A stretch of 64,000 bases of DNA from Chloroflexota bacterium (GCA_016866215.1 VGNE01000008.1:1-64000), one strand, 5' to 3'; shown: positions 18,234-26,848, counted from the first letter of the stretch. The notes: generated by a model not told the origin, from the letters alone. A program made the numbers and translations.

Positions 18234-18878
18234 TTAGAACAAACTCAATTGTTTCGGCTCTTCATTCTGCTGTTGAGTCTCTTCTTTCGTCTTTTCACCA
18301 GCAGATTTACCTTGTGCAGCACGCGCCTGTTTCAACAATTCCGGCAGTTTTGCAAAATCAGCAAGGATGGCTGGCTTCAATGCCGCCTGATGCAAGGCCG
18401 CCGCCGGGTGGAACATCGGGATGACAAAGCGATCTCCCACCTTGCGCATCTGACCATGGATCGCGCTGATCTTGGCGCCAGGGATGAACTTATTCATCGA
18501 AAAACGACCAAGCGTCACAATGATACTCGGATTAATGGCTTTGATCTGCGCTTCCAAATGAATGTCACACGCTGCTAACTCTTCCGGCAAGGGATCGCGG
18601 TTACCGGGTGGACGGCATTTCACTACATTACCAATAAACACATCCACGCGAGTCACGCCCGCCTGCGCCAGCAATTGATCCAAAAACTTGCCGGCCGCGC
18701 CCACGAACGGACGTCCCTGCTCGTTTTCATGAAAGCCGGGACCTTCGCCAATAAACATAATTTCCGCATTTGCTGGTCCTTCGCCTGGCACCGATTTTTT
18801 GCGCGATTCATGCAAAGCGCAATTTGTACAAACCGAAACCTCTTCTGCTATTTTGGAAATAATTTCTTCTGCGCTCAT
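18234..18878 (-). CDS. Type-4 uracil-DNA glycosylase (iron-sulfur)
   Basis: A 214-residue protein with the UDG motifs: MFIGEGPGFHENEQGRPFVGAAGKF (motif A) and MFHPAAALHQ (motif B). Four cysteines fit the [4Fe-4S] cluster of family 4: VCTNC near residue 17-20, then VVKCRPPGNRDP and ELAACDIHLEAQI. It removes uracil from DNA in base excision repair. The tail of about 25 residues (GKSAGEKTKEETQQQNEE) is polar and probably disordered. It is the last gene after rimI in this minus-strand group. Confidence 0.88.
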   Translation of the reverse strand: MSAEEIISKIAEEVSVCTNCALHESRKKSVPGEGPANAEIMFIGEGPGFHENEQGRPFVGAAGKFLDQLLAQAGVTRVDVFIGNVVKCRPPGNRDPLPEELAACDIHLEAQIKAINPSIIVTLGRFSMNKFIPGAKISAIHGQMRKVGDRFVIPMFHPAAALHQAALKPAILADFAKLPELLKQARAAQGKSAGEKTKEETQQQNEEPKQLSLF

Positions 18879-18906
18879 TCCGTTCCTCCGTTAGGGATTC
18901 GGCGAT

Positions 18907-19359
18907 TCAGCGACTCAGCGAGGCAAGCGACATCAGGATCGCATCTTCACCATTATCTTTATAATAATCTGCACGGCGTCCATCTTCCACAAAACCAAAA
19001 CTGCGGTACATGTTGATTGCCACAATATTGCTCTCACGAACTTCCAAAAATGACTTCACCGCCCCTTCTTCCTTTGCAGAACGCAGTACATGCAAAAGAA
19101 GCTTTCTGCCAGCACCCTGACCGCGAAACTCAGGATGCGTCGCAAGCGTGGCAACATGAATCTCATCCACAATAAACCATGCCACCAGCATCGCGATCAC
19201 ACGCCCATCCACCTCCGTCACCCAACAGCGCGAGGCGGGGTTATCTGTCAACTCAAATTGAAATGAACGCACAGGCCACGGTAAACCAAATGAAGCCTGG
19301 TCAATTGCAATAACCTGCTCCAGGTCATCCAAAGTCATTTTGCGAATTATATAACTCAT
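18907..19359 (-). CDS. rimI: GNAT acetyltransferase, probable ribosomal protein S18 alanine acetyltransferase
   Basis: A 150-residue GNAT protein with the acetyl-CoA loop HPEFRGQGAGRKLLLHVL and the late motif NIVAINMYRSFGFVEDGRR, both normal for RimI. It is four bases overlapped with tsaB (ATGA), an arrangement that is widespread in bacteria, where RimI follows the threonylcarbamoyl-adenosine genes. The substrate is inferred from that synteny. Confidence 0.85.
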   Translation of the reverse strand: MSYIIRKMTLDDLEQVIAIDQASFGLPWPVRSFQFELTDNPASRCWVTEVDGRVIAMLVAWFIVDEIHVATLATHPEFRGQGAGRKLLLHVLRSAKEEGAVKSFLEVRESNIVAINMYRSFGFVEDGRRADYYKDNGEDAILMSLASLSR

Positions 19360-20030
19360 AAAATCGGTGTTCCCGCCACATGTAAATAAACAGGCGCAAG
19401 GGATGCAGCATCATCCACATCGTTATTCTGCCAGCGCGCCCAGGCCAATTCCGCGAGCATGGCTGGACGGCGGACACAATTCACCGGCGATGCCAGCAAT
19501 ACATTTACACGTTTACGCGCCAGCCGGCTGCGATCTTCGGACGATAACTCGCCTGCCACATACGTTGGACTCTCGATCTCATCTGCCAGATCATCAACTG
19601 TTCCGCTTCGCACCGGACCCTGAACCTGCCACTCGTTCTTCAGGCATTTATATTTGCTGAAAGCGATTCGCTTCCGTCCGGCTTGAATCACCACCACCAG
19701 CCGCGAAGCGTGTTTCCCCGCAGGCTGCGCAGTTGCAATAATATCCAAAGTAGGAATACCAATAACAGGGATATGACGAGCAAGCGCGATCCCTTTTACC
19801 AAAGATAAACCAACACGTAAACTTGTAAATGAACCTGGGCCTACAGCAACACCCAAAGCGTTGACCCTCTCCATGGAAACGCCGCACCAACTCAAAAGTC
19901 TGGAAAGAGCCGGGGCTAATTCAGTGGTGTGATGCTGGCAAGTCCTCCAGGTCATCTCGCTGAGCACTTGAGACCCGTCAAATAAAGCCAATCCTGTCTG
20001 TGCAGTGGATGTATCTATTGCTAGTAACAT
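19356..20030 (-). CDS. tsaB: tRNA threonylcarbamoyladenosine biosynthesis protein TsaB
   Basis: The 224-residue protein starts LLAIDTSTAQTGLALFDG, carries HHTTELAPALSRLL and GVAVGPGSFTSLRVGLSLVKGIA, all hallmarks of TsaB, the actin-like non-catalytic partner of TsaD in t6A synthesis at position 37 of ANN-decoding tRNAs. It overlaps tsaE by one base (TAATG) upstream and rimI by four bases downstream. The TsaD gene itself is not in this window. Confidence 0.92.
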   Translation of the reverse strand: MLLAIDTSTAQTGLALFDGSQVLSEMTWRTCQHHTTELAPALSRLLSWCGVSMERVNALGVAVGPGSFTSLRVGLSLVKGIALARHIPVIGIPTLDIIATAQPAGKHASRLVVVIQAGRKRIAFSKYKCLKNEWQVQGPVRSGTVDDLADEIESPTYVAGELSSEDRSRLARKRVNVLLASPVNCVRRPAMLAELAWARWQNNDVDDAASLAPVYLHVAGTPIL

Positions 20031-20527
20031 TAGGTCCCACCAAACATGGACTGGCGAATGCCATCCAGCAATTCATCATAACGCCCGCCGTTTGCATTGA
20101 AACGCATTTGGCGGTGTTCCTCTGCGCCATGTTCGAGATTGATCCATAAACGTTCTGCGGGAATCAAATTGCCCAATCGTTCCGGCCATTCAATGATCAG
20201 CGCGCCTTCTGCAAGCATGGCATCAAGATCAAGTTCCTCGGCCTCGGGAATGGACTCGAGGCGATATGTATCCAGGTGAAAAATTTGATCGCCATTTGCG
20301 CGGCGATATAGATTTACAAGAATAAAGGTTGGGCTGGAAACAGAATCCTGCGAACCCCAACCTTGCGCGAGACCCTGCACAAAAGTGGTCTTCCCCGCGC
20401 CGAGATTTCCCTGCAAACAAATAACATCACCCGCATTAATTGCACTGCCAAGCCGCATTCCAATGCGGCGTGTTTGCTCGGGGCTGCGGCTGAAAAATTC
20501 AATGGTGTGAGAATCCAATATGGGCAT
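20030..20527 (-). CDS. tsaE: tRNA threonylcarbamoyladenosine biosynthesis ATPase TsaE
   Basis: A 165-residue P-loop protein: QGNLGAGKTTFVQGLAQGWG is the Walker A segment, SPTFILVNLY follows, and FHLDTYRLESIPEAEELDLD matches the TsaE D-x-Y-R motif. It powers the TsaBDE complex. It is the first gene of the tsaE-tsaB-rimI group; a TATAAT-like box and a CTCCT-containing leader lie just upstream on the minus strand. Confidence 0.92.
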   Translation of the reverse strand: MPILDSHTIEFFSRSPEQTRRIGMRLGSAINAGDVICLQGNLGAGKTTFVQGLAQGWGSQDSVSSPTFILVNLYRRANGDQIFHLDTYRLESIPEAEELDLDAMLAEGALIIEWPERLGNLIPAERLWINLEHGAEEHRQMRFNANGGRYDELLDGIRQSMFGGT

Positions 20528-20641
20528 GGCAGGAGAATTATACTCGCTGATAAATCAATGCGAGAAAAATTAAACACGAAGGACACAAAGGTCACAAAGG
20601 AAAAAACCTTAAGATCTTAATCCTTTGTGTTTAAATGTTCT

Positions 20642-21886
20642 TTAAAATTTCAATCTCGCAGAAATACGCGAGGCTAAACTCCCGCGCCAGTTTTGTAATA
20701 TGGCTTCGATATATAGATCTTCAAGCGCACGCACCTGCCCTTCAATGGAAAACTTTTCACTCAACTCCGTGGAACGTTTTCCATATCGCACGAGCTTTTC
20801 AGGATTAGACAACAACTTCACCAACCTGTCGCTAAACGCGCCCACATCCAGCGGAGTCAAATGACCGTTCTCATTTTCCACGATCATGCCTTCAAAGGCT
20901 TCATCCTGCACTGCCACCAAAGGCAAGCCCGATGCAATCGCTTCGATCACTGAAATGGGATGCACCTCTGTTGTGGATGCGGAAAGGAATATCGTTGCAT
21001 CATGCAAAAGATCAGGCAACTCCGCGCGACTGACCATGCCGAGAAAATGAATGCGGTCATTCACTTTTGTAGCGGCGGCTTGATCTTCCAGCTTTTTGCG
21101 GGCACTTCCATCTCCAGCAAAAACAAGATGCGCTTCGGGGATTCGATCTGCCGAACGCGCGAAGGCATCGATCAGAAAATCGAGGCCTTTCTCCGGGTCA
21201 ATTCTGCCTACAGATAACAAGATCGGCGCACCCGGCTTTAACCCGAGCTTTTTCCTGAAACTGCCAGGATGTTTCGCCGTTTTGAAATTACTTAGATCAA
21301 TTCCATTTGGAATAATATGGATCGGTTTGGTGACCTTCTGCTCCAAAAGCAGGCTATGAAATTTTCGAGATGGTACAACAATTTGATCACCAAGATTGGT
21401 TGAGGTTGTGCTGAACCAGCGCGCCGCATGACGAATCACTCCCGTGCCGCCGATGACTTTGAGGTAATGGGTGTAATCTGTAATGGAAGTGTGATAGGTA
21501 TAAATAAGAGGCAGGTTCTTTGTTGAAGCAGTGAAATATGCCAGCAATCCCACTGTCAACGGGCTGTGCGCGTGCAACACGTCAAAATGTTTTCGCGTCA
21601 AGGACCAGGTACTGCGCGGCGTACCCAACACCGCGACATAAATGGGCGGGTCATTCAAATATTTCAGGGAGGGAAGACGGACCACACCTGGCTGATCGTC
21701 TTTGTAACCGGGAATCCTCGGCGCAAAAATAGTGACCTGGTGACCCTTGCGCTGTAAGCCTTCCGATACCAACTGCAAAGAAATGGAAACGCCGTTTACC
21801 TGCGGCGCATACGTGTCCGTGAATAACCCGATGCGGAGTGATGCAATATTCTTTTTTAGATTAGATTCCCTTGCGGTTTCTGCCAT
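20642..21886 (-). CDS. GT4 glycosyltransferase, glycolipid type
   Basis: The 414-residue GT-B enzyme starts LRIGLFTDTYAPQVNGVSISLQLV, the pattern of mono/diglucosyl-diacylglycerol and phosphatidylinositol mannosyl transferases. It has IPNGIDLSNF, LLSVGRIDPEKGLDFLIDAF, and the donor site SASTTEVHPISVIEAIASGLPLVA with the retained glutamates. It likely adds a hexose to a membrane lipid. It stands alone, with short repeat words (ACACGAAGGACACAAAGG) at its 3' side at 20573-20640. Confidence 0.83.
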   Translation of the reverse strand: MAETARESNLKKNIASLRIGLFTDTYAPQVNGVSISLQLVSEGLQRKGHQVTIFAPRIPGYKDDQPGVVRLPSLKYLNDPPIYVAVLGTPRSTWSLTRKHFDVLHAHSPLTVGLLAYFTASTKNLPLIYTYHTSITDYTHYLKVIGGTGVIRHAARWFSTTSTNLGDQIVVPSRKFHSLLLEQKVTKPIHIIPNGIDLSNFKTAKHPGSFRKKLGLKPGAPILLSVGRIDPEKGLDFLIDAFARSADRIPEAHLVFAGDGSARKKLEDQAAATKVNDRIHFLGMVSRAELPDLLHDATIFLSASTTEVHPISVIEAIASGLPLVAVQDEAFEGMIVENENGHLTPLDVGAFSDRLVKLLSNPEKLVRYGKRSTELSEKFSIEGQVRALEDLYIEAILQNWRGSLASRISARLKF

Positions 21887-21943
21887 GCTGCATTTCTCCT
21901 GAAATTAATAGAGGTGATACACTTCGCAAGTGACTGCCACCTG

Positions 21944-22156
21944 TTATTTCGTTTCCACTTTTTGTTCATCTTTCTTCGTTAAATTCGCCTTCATGCGCTT
22001 TGTTAATTCACGGCGGGTGAGCATGACGCGATGCTGACACCCCTTACATTCCAGTCCAATGTCAGCGCCGAGGCGCACCACTGTCCATTCGTAGGAGCCG
22101 CATGGATGTGGTTTCCTTAAACGCAAATGATCGTTCAACTGCAAGTCGGGAAGCAT
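21944..22156 (-). CDS. DUF951 family protein, 70 residues
   Basis: I chose the internal ATG at 22156 because the conserved part begins there. The protein reads MLPDLQLNDHLRL, then KPHPCG, RLGADIGL, CKGC and the arginine/lysine-rich end, which is the standard DUF951 pattern (YyzM-like, with paired cysteines C19 and C37/C40 that may bind metal). A TATAAT box at 22164-22169 (minus) puts the transcript start one base before the ATG, so the message would be nearly leaderless. Function in bacteria is unknown. Confidence 0.8.
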   Translation of the reverse strand: MLPDLQLNDHLRLRKPHPCGSYEWTVVRLGADIGLECKGCQHRVMLTRRELTKRMKANLTKKDEQKVETK

Positions 22157-22169
22157 AAGCAGGATTATA

Positions 22170-22272
22170 CCGCCATGACGCCGACCACCGTCCTGAGCTG
22201 GTGGTTGAGCTTGTCGAAACCGAGCCGCACGCATTTGGCATCCTGAGCGTAGTCGAAGGACGAACAAAGATT
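22170..22272. repeat. Short inverted-repeat words between divergent genes
   Basis: The interval holds CTGAGCTGGTGGTTGAGCTTGTCGAAACC and CATCCTGAGCGTAGTCGAAGGACGA, members of the same palindromic word family (CTGAGC...GTCGAAG) that appears inside genes elsewhere in this window. Confidence 0.6.
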
Positions 22273-22273
22273 G

Positions 22274-22279
22274 TATAAT
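22274..22279 (+). promoter_or_regulatory. -10 box (TATAAT) for a leaderless thioesterase gene
   Basis: TATAAT at 22274-22279 is followed by exactly six bases before the ATG at 22286, so a transcript starting seven bases downstream would begin at the start codon. This decides the start in favour of the ATG over an upstream TTG. Confidence 0.6.
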
Positions 22280-22285
22280 CCCGCC

Positions 22286-22705
22286 ATGACCGATTTCAAA
22301 TTCTTCCACCCAACCGAAGTCCGTTATGGGGATTTGGACCCGCAGGGACATGTCAACAACGCAAAATACCTGACCTATTTCGAGCAGGCGCGTATTTACT
22401 ATCTCATTCAATTGGGCTTGTTCAGCAAGGATCAATCCTTCATGGAGGTGGGCATCATCATTGCTGACATTCACATTACCTTTCACTCCACCACACATTA
22501 CGGCGACGACCTCAAAATCGGCGTAAAAATCACAAAGATCGGCAATAAGTCACTAACAGTGGAACAATGTGTGATGGACAATAAAACGGGGGAAGTTACT
22601 GCAAGCGGCACGGTGGTCTTGGTCACATTTGATTATGAGGGCTTGAAGACCATTCCCGTGTCTGATGAATGGAGACAGAAGATCAGTGAGTTTGAAGGTT
22701 TGTAA
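22286..22705 (+). CDS. Acyl-CoA thioesterase, 4HBT/YbgC-FadM type hot-dog fold
   Basis: From the ATG at 22286 the protein is 139 residues: FFHPTEVRYGDLDPQGHVNNAKYLTYFEQARIYY is the hot-dog signature with the catalytic aspartate in D-x-Q/M-G-H-V-N-N, followed by IGVKITKIGNKSLTVEQ. The enzyme hydrolyses small acyl- or aryl-CoA thioesters in the cytoplasm. It stands alone, facing away from DUF951, and its message is predicted to be leaderless. Confidence 0.88.
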   Translation: MTDFKFFHPTEVRYGDLDPQGHVNNAKYLTYFEQARIYYLIQLGLFSKDQSFMEVGIIIADIHITFHSTTHYGDDLKIGVKITKIGNKSLTVEQCVMDNKTGEVTASGTVVLVTFDYEGLKTIPVSDEWRQKISEFEGL

Positions 22706-22791
22706 GAGAACAGTGGAGAATTAACAAACTTATGGTGGAAACCCGCATGACTTATCCACATTCTTTTGGCAGAACGTTTCGGATCACAATC

Positions 22792-22995
22792 TCACTCTTT
22801 TGAAATGACGATCTCCTTCACCCGTCCCACCTGCCCATCCACCAGGCGGACTTTGATCCCATGCGGATGATTGGGCGATTTGGTGAGAATATCTTTCACA
22901 ATGCCCTTGGTCAATTTTCCTGTGCGCTGGTCTTGTTTCAAGACGATCAGCACGGTAATGCCAGGTTCGATGTTGGAGCGGGTTTGTCCGTTCAT
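22792..22995 (-). CDS. YwbE family protein (DUF2196)
   Basis: This 67-residue protein has all the parts of the YwbE family: NGQTRSNIEPGITVLIVLKQDQRTGKLTKGIVKDILTKS, then HPHGIKVRL and GQVGRVKEI. The family has no known activity; its fold is predicted to be a small beta barrel. It is preceded on the minus strand by AAGGAT and stands between repeat-rich gaps. Confidence 0.88.
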   Translation of the reverse strand: MNGQTRSNIEPGITVLIVLKQDQRTGKLTKGIVKDILTKSPNHPHGIKVRLVDGQVGRVKEIVISKE

Positions 22996-23004
22996 TTTTG
23001 ATCC

Positions 23005-23165
23005 TTTTGTGTCACCCTGAGCGTTAGCGAAGGGTCTCTTGCTTGGCGTGGATGAGGATCCTTCGGTCGCAACGCCTGTACTGAGCCTGTCGAAGTGAAC
23101 GCTCCCTCAGGATAACACAGCGGATGTGTCACTCTGAGTCGAAAGGCGATGAGTCTCTCGCTTGG
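23005..23165. repeat. Composite palindromic words between YwbE and an unknown gene
   Basis: Two variants of CACCCTGAGCG...CGAAGGGTCTC and CACTCTGAGTCGAAAGGCGATGAGTCTC flank a central CCTTCGGTCGC...CTGAGCCTGTCGAAG segment. A similar composite lies at 28133-28215. It has no coding potential and no clear terminator. Confidence 0.65.
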
Positions 23166-23188
23166 TATGGAGAGATCAGATGAAGAAA

Positions 23189-23716
23189 TTAACTTGAGTA
23201 TTCTTTAGCCTTTTCATCAATTTCGTCTAAGTAATCCTTCCACCAATAATACGCTTCCAAGGCTATCTCCTTTTCGTTTTTACCTTGATAGCGGCCATCA
23301 GCAATATATGATCTTGCTTCATCTTTTGTTACGCCTCCCCTGCCTCTCGAATTTGCTGTATCAACCTTTATAGTAATAGTCGCTGGCATTTCATCTAGCT
23401 CCAACTTAAAATATATTCCTCTGTTGATACCATGTTGATAATTCTTAAGAAATCTATCTCTTTCTTTTTTGATGAATTCCCAATAAATTCTTGGCTCAGG
23501 TTTTGTGTTTTTGAGTTCATCCCATTTCTCTTTAATTGCTTTATTCAAAGGGTCGGATAATTTTGCATCAACATTCTCTAATACATGACCAACAGCACGA
23601 AGTAGTCCAATTATTGAAAACCAACTAATCCGAAAACTCTCCCCTCGCAATTTATTGTTATGTTTGTCAATAGCAAATTTTGCATCCTGCAAGACAAGAC
23701 GTGCATTTTGTGTCAT
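23189..23716 (-). CDS. Hypothetical protein, 175 residues
   Basis: I do not recognise this family. The sequence is soluble, with a basic helix region (KEKWDELKNTKPEPRIYWEFIKKERDRFLKNY) and a C-terminal amphipathic part (EIALEAYYWWKDYLDEIDEKAKEY). The AT-rich codon use differs from the GC-richer neighbours, which suggests recent transfer; many toxin-like or abortive-infection proteins in this genome have this composition. The ATG is preceded by AGGAG (minus). Confidence 0.5.
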   Translation of the reverse strand: MTQNARLVLQDAKFAIDKHNNKLRGESFRISWFSIIGLLRAVGHVLENVDAKLSDPLNKAIKEKWDELKNTKPEPRIYWEFIKKERDRFLKNYQHGINRGIYFKLELDEMPATITIKVDTANSRGRGGVTKDEARSYIADGRYQGKNEKEIALEAYYWWKDYLDEIDEKAKEYSS

Positions 23717-23792
23717 AAACTTGCTCCTAGTTTAGCGATCAACCCAACAATATCTCGGAAGGGATAAAAACACCTGCACATCGTTGAACCAA

Positions 23793-23825
23793 ACGTGACG
23801 GTCACCTTTAAGGTGACCGTCACGT
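23793..23825. promoter_or_regulatory. Perfect 33-base palindrome downstream of the class V aminotransferase gene
   Basis: ACGTGACGGTCACCTT and AAGGTGACCGTCACGT are perfect 16-base arms around a single central T. It follows the stop codon of the aminotransferase gene by seven bases. It may be a terminator stem without a clear T run, or a repressor site. A 16-base direct repeat (CCTGCACATCGTTGAA at 23772-23787 and 23867-23882) flanks it, which suggests the palindrome arrived by duplication of the gene's 3' end. Confidence 0.6.
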
Positions 23826-23832
23826 GGACAGC

Positions 23833-25230
23833 CTACCCTAGCAATCCTCGCGCAAACGCCAAAAACGCCTGCACATCGTTGAAATTCGTGACCATGCCCA
23901 CGGAGATTCTCACCGCTCCGCTGGACTTGCCGTCAATGCATAGGCGGAAGTCGTCAATGGACAACCTGTCTTCATGTCCCTGGCGCGTGAAGCATACGTC
24001 TAATTCAACGCGGGAGATGCCGAGGGCCACTTCACCTGCGCCGGGGTTGCAGAAACAACCTGTGCGAAGGGAGATGTTGACTTTGTTGGCTTCACTTTCA
24101 ATAAAACGATGGTCAAAGGCTTTGCCGTTCTTGTCGTAGAAATTAACTGTGACTGCGCCGCCGCGACCGTCTGTGGAGTTGGGTCCAAATAAACGCACAA
24201 GTGGCTCGCCCGTGCTGTGTTTCATTTGCGTGAGATTTTCCAACAGCCAGCCTGTCAGCGTTTTGACGCGCTCACTGATGACATCATAGCCAATGGATTC
24301 GATGTGCTTGAGCCCGATCTCAATGGCGGGGATGTTGAGATAATCGAGCGTGCCGTCTTCAAAGGCAGCGGCGCCCTCGGCGAGATAATATTTATCCCCT
24401 TGCACCGATGCAACGGTGATTGTCCCACCTGCGAACCATGGCCGATGCAGTTTCGCCAGCGCAGATTTGCGGGCGATCAATGCGCCAAGTCCAGTTGGGT
24501 AGCCGAAGATTTTATAAAATGAGATCGGGACAAAATCCGGTTTGACTTTGCTGAGATCAAGTTTGTTCGTTGGGACATACGCGGCGGCATCGAGCAAAAC
24601 ATCCCAGCCGTGAGCATGGGCTTTTTCGATCCACTCCAACGGATGTTTGACCGAGGAGAAGTTGGATTGCGCGGGATATGCAAAAAGGTTGTGTCCGCTC
24701 TTCGAAGGCTGAGCCAGTTCAAGGTCAAGTTGTGACGCGTCTACGAGCATGTCCGGCAGCATGACCGGGATGTAGGTCACGTTCGCGCCGCGGGCGTGGG
24801 CAAATTCCCGAATCCCATTTACAGAATTATGGTTGTCAAATGTCAGCAGGTAACGCCCGTTTGGAAATGGATAAGATTCACCCACAAGTTTAAGCGCGCC
24901 GCTGGCATTGGGTGTGAAGATGGCGAGATATTCGTTTGGGTCGGCGTTGAGAAATTTTAAAACATATTCGCGCGCGCTTTCAACAACTTCAGTAGCCGCA
25001 AGCGAAGTGGGGTTGGATGAATGGGGATTGCCATAAACGTTTTCATGCAAAAGTTGATGATGTTTTTGAATTTGCGATTCAGCATAGATACCGCCGCCGG
25101 TGTAGTCAAGATAAATATGTTCGCCGCGATCAAGCCGTGAGTAATCTTTTTTGCGAAGGGCATCTATGGATTCGGTTTGTTTGTATGCGGGATATCGTTC
25201 GAGGAAAGTTTTAAATTCACTTGTGGTCAT
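23833..25230 (-). CDS. Class V aminotransferase, molybdenum-cofactor-sulfurase-like
   Basis: I place the start at the ATG at 25230, because the 17 codons upstream read through repeat family A and a GAAGGAG ribosome site stands before this ATG. The protein (465 residues) has the PLP lysine in SFYKIFGYPTGLGALI, an arrangement typical of the NifS-like domain of Moco sulfurases, and HENVYGNPHSSNPTS near the N-terminus. A cysteine desulfurase or selenocysteine-lyase-like role is likely. RTGCFCNPG near the C-terminus supplies a candidate catalytic cysteine. It is upstream of the FAH gene on the minus strand. Confidence 0.75.
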   Translation of the reverse strand: MTTSEFKTFLERYPAYKQTESIDALRKKDYSRLDRGEHIYLDYTGGGIYAESQIQKHHQLLHENVYGNPHSSNPTSLAATEVVESAREYVLKFLNADPNEYLAIFTPNASGALKLVGESYPFPNGRYLLTFDNHNSVNGIREFAHARGANVTYIPVMLPDMLVDASQLDLELAQPSKSGHNLFAYPAQSNFSSVKHPLEWIEKAHAHGWDVLLDAAAYVPTNKLDLSKVKPDFVPISFYKIFGYPTGLGALIARKSALAKLHRPWFAGGTITVASVQGDKYYLAEGAAAFEDGTLDYLNIPAIEIGLKHIESIGYDVISERVKTLTGWLLENLTQMKHSTGEPLVRLFGPNSTDGRGGAVTVNFYDKNGKAFDHRFIESEANKVNISLRTGCFCNPGAGEVALGISRVELDVCFTRQGHEDRLSIDDFRLCIDGKSSGAVRISVGMVTNFNDVQAFLAFARGLLG

Positions 25231-25244
25231 GATACAAACTCCTT

Positions 25245-25342
25245 CGTCATTGCGAGGGCGATATTCTTTCGCCCGAAGCAATCTCCAGCACTAGACGGAG
25301 ATTGCTTTGCCGCCAAGAACAAGTGCGCGGCTCGCAATGACG
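25245..25342. repeat. Palindromic repeat family A, copy 3 (intergenic)
   Basis: Ends are CGTCATTGCGAGGGCG and GGCTCGCAATGACG, with inner arms CCCGAAGCAATCTCC and GGAGATTGCTTTGCC. It separates the aminotransferase start from the stop codon of the FAH-family gene and extends the apparent 5' coding frame of the aminotransferase. Confidence 0.9.
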
Positions 25343-25347
25343 AATAA

Positions 25348-26124
25348 CTATACCTTCACCGGGTTGCTCAACTTTCCCAATCCTTCAATTTCGACATCCA
25401 CCACATCGCCGTTCTTCAACTCGCCCACACCCGCGGGTGTGCCTGTGAAGATGATGTCGCCTGGTTCAAGCGTCATCACGGATGAGATATAGGCGATCAA
25501 TGTGCTGACGTTGAAAACCATATCGCGGGTGGATGCCATTTGGCGCATCTGACCATTCACGCGGCAGGTGACTACTGCATCCGACGCATCAAACTCAGTA
25601 TCGATCCATGGGCCGAAGGAACAGAAGGTATCGAAGCCTTTTGCGCGAGTCCACTGACCATCTGTTTTTTGCAGATCACGCGCGGTGATGTCATTGCCGA
25701 TGGTATAACCGAAGATGTATTCCTTCGAAGTTTCAGTTGTGATGTTTCGTCCCCGTTTGCCGATGACGACAACCAGCTCCGCTTCATGCTCGACCTGATT
25801 CGATTGCGGCGGCAAAATGATATGTTCGCCGTTCGAGATGACCGAGGAAGGCGGCTTCAAAAAGATGAGCGGAACTTTTGGCACTTCGTTGCCGAGTTCT
25901 TTGGCGTGTTCCACGTAGTTGCGCCCCACGCATAAAATCTTGCTCGGCAGACAGGGTGCGGCAAGTTTTACATCTGCCACAGGTGTTTTTGCTTCGCGCC
26001 GGCGGTATTCGCCGAAGATATCACCTTGAATTTCACCGATCCTGTCCTCCAGCATCCAGCCGTACACCGCCCTCTCGGGCAGGTGCGGCGCGTCTCCATT
26101 GGTTTGATAACGGACAATTTTCAT
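25348..26124 (-). CDS. Fumarylacetoacetate hydrolase family protein
   Basis: The 258-residue enzyme has the FAH-domain features LCVGRNYVEHAKELG, the metal-binding acidic residues in EVEHEAELVVVIGKRGRN (E-x-E-x-E pattern), then GYTIGNDITARDLQ and FCSFGPWI. Members hydrolyse or isomerise acylpyruvates and related carbon-carbon bonds with a divalent metal ion. The exact substrate is not deducible. It is three bases downstream of folK and shares its operon direction. Confidence 0.85.
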   Translation of the reverse strand: MKIVRYQTNGDAPHLPERAVYGWMLEDRIGEIQGDIFGEYRRREAKTPVADVKLAAPCLPSKILCVGRNYVEHAKELGNEVPKVPLIFLKPPSSVISNGEHIILPPQSNQVEHEAELVVVIGKRGRNITTETSKEYIFGYTIGNDITARDLQKTDGQWTRAKGFDTFCSFGPWIDTEFDASDAVVTCRVNGQMRQMASTRDMVFNVSTLIAYISSVMTLEPGDIIFTGTPAGVGELKNGDVVDVEIEGLGKLSNPVKV

Positions 26125-26126
26125 GT

Positions 26127-26618
26127 TTACTTTCCCTTGAATAGAGTTATTTCACTTCGATCCACATCATCCAATAACTTACTGACGGGTTTTTGTAATA
26201 CTGGATGGAGGAGATCAGGCGCGAGGTGCGCGAGAGGCACCAGCACAAAAGCGCGCTGATGCAAACGCGGATGCGGAATCACTAGCGTGGGCGTATCCAT
26301 TACCACGTCGTCAAAAAATAGAATATCAATGTCTATCAGGCGCGGCCCATTTTCAAAACTCGGCACACGTCCCATGGACGCTTCGAGTCGTTTCAAATGG
26401 CCTAGAAGCGCTTCAGGCTTGAGATGGGTTTCCACTTTCACAACCTTATTTAAGAAAGCGTCCTGATCTGCAAACCCCCAGGGCGGCGTTTCGTAGACAG
26501 GCGACTGTTTCTTCACTTTCATTTGCTGTGCAAGCTGACTGACTGCATTTTTCAAATTGGCTAGGCGGTTGCCCATGTTACTTCCAAGCGCGAGGTATAC
26601 AATATATTCCATAATCAC
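26127..26618 (-). CDS. folK: 2-amino-4-hydroxy-6-hydroxymethyldihydropteridine diphosphokinase
   Basis: The 163-residue protein shows YLALGSNMGNRLANLKNAV at the N-terminus and RVPSFENGPRLIDIDILFFDD, the conserved HPPK motif with the two aspartates that hold magnesium. It phosphorylates the pterin on the way to folate. A second ATG (26612) is equally plausible. The gene overlaps nothing and precedes the FAH gene by two bases. Confidence 0.93.
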   Translation of the reverse strand: MIMEYIVYLALGSNMGNRLANLKNAVSQLAQQMKVKKQSPVYETPPWGFADQDAFLNKVVKVETHLKPEALLGHLKRLEASMGRVPSFENGPRLIDIDILFFDDVVMDTPTLVIPHPRLHQRAFVLVPLAHLAPDLLHPVLQKPVSKLLDDVDRSEITLFKGK

Positions 26619-26848
26619 CCTTGCTGTTACAAAGTAAGTGATGAGAATTCCTTGATAGAAAAGTTATAGCCCTAGATATACCATATTTGAAACACACCCA
26701 AATGGAGTGGCAAAATTATATCACCTTCATTATTTCACATCATTGCATACCATTGCCCGGTCATTCGGAAAACGTAACTTTTGTCACGTGAAATTTCCCA
26801 GAAAACAGATAAGATGGATAGTGTTTGGTTCATTTCCAAGGAGAAGTC
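26619..26848. other. Intergenic promoter region between folK and the radical SAM gene
   Basis: This 230-base AT-rich gap separates two divergent genes. It carries TTGTCA at 26781-26786 with a loose GATAAG-like -10 region, and a CACGTG element at 26785-26790. A strong AAGGAG ribosome site precedes the ATG at 26849. No RNA gene is evident. Confidence 0.4.

Noticed and set aside
18052-18237. Small ORF in the repeat upstream of the nucleotide-sugar dehydrogenase gene
   Set aside because: It lies in a family A palindrome and overlaps the 5' end of a clear gene on the other strand.
21944-22498. A 184-residue reading frame covering DUF951 and the start of the thioesterase gene on the other strand
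   Set aside because: Only its last 70 codons match a family; the rest is antisense to the thioesterase gene and repeats.
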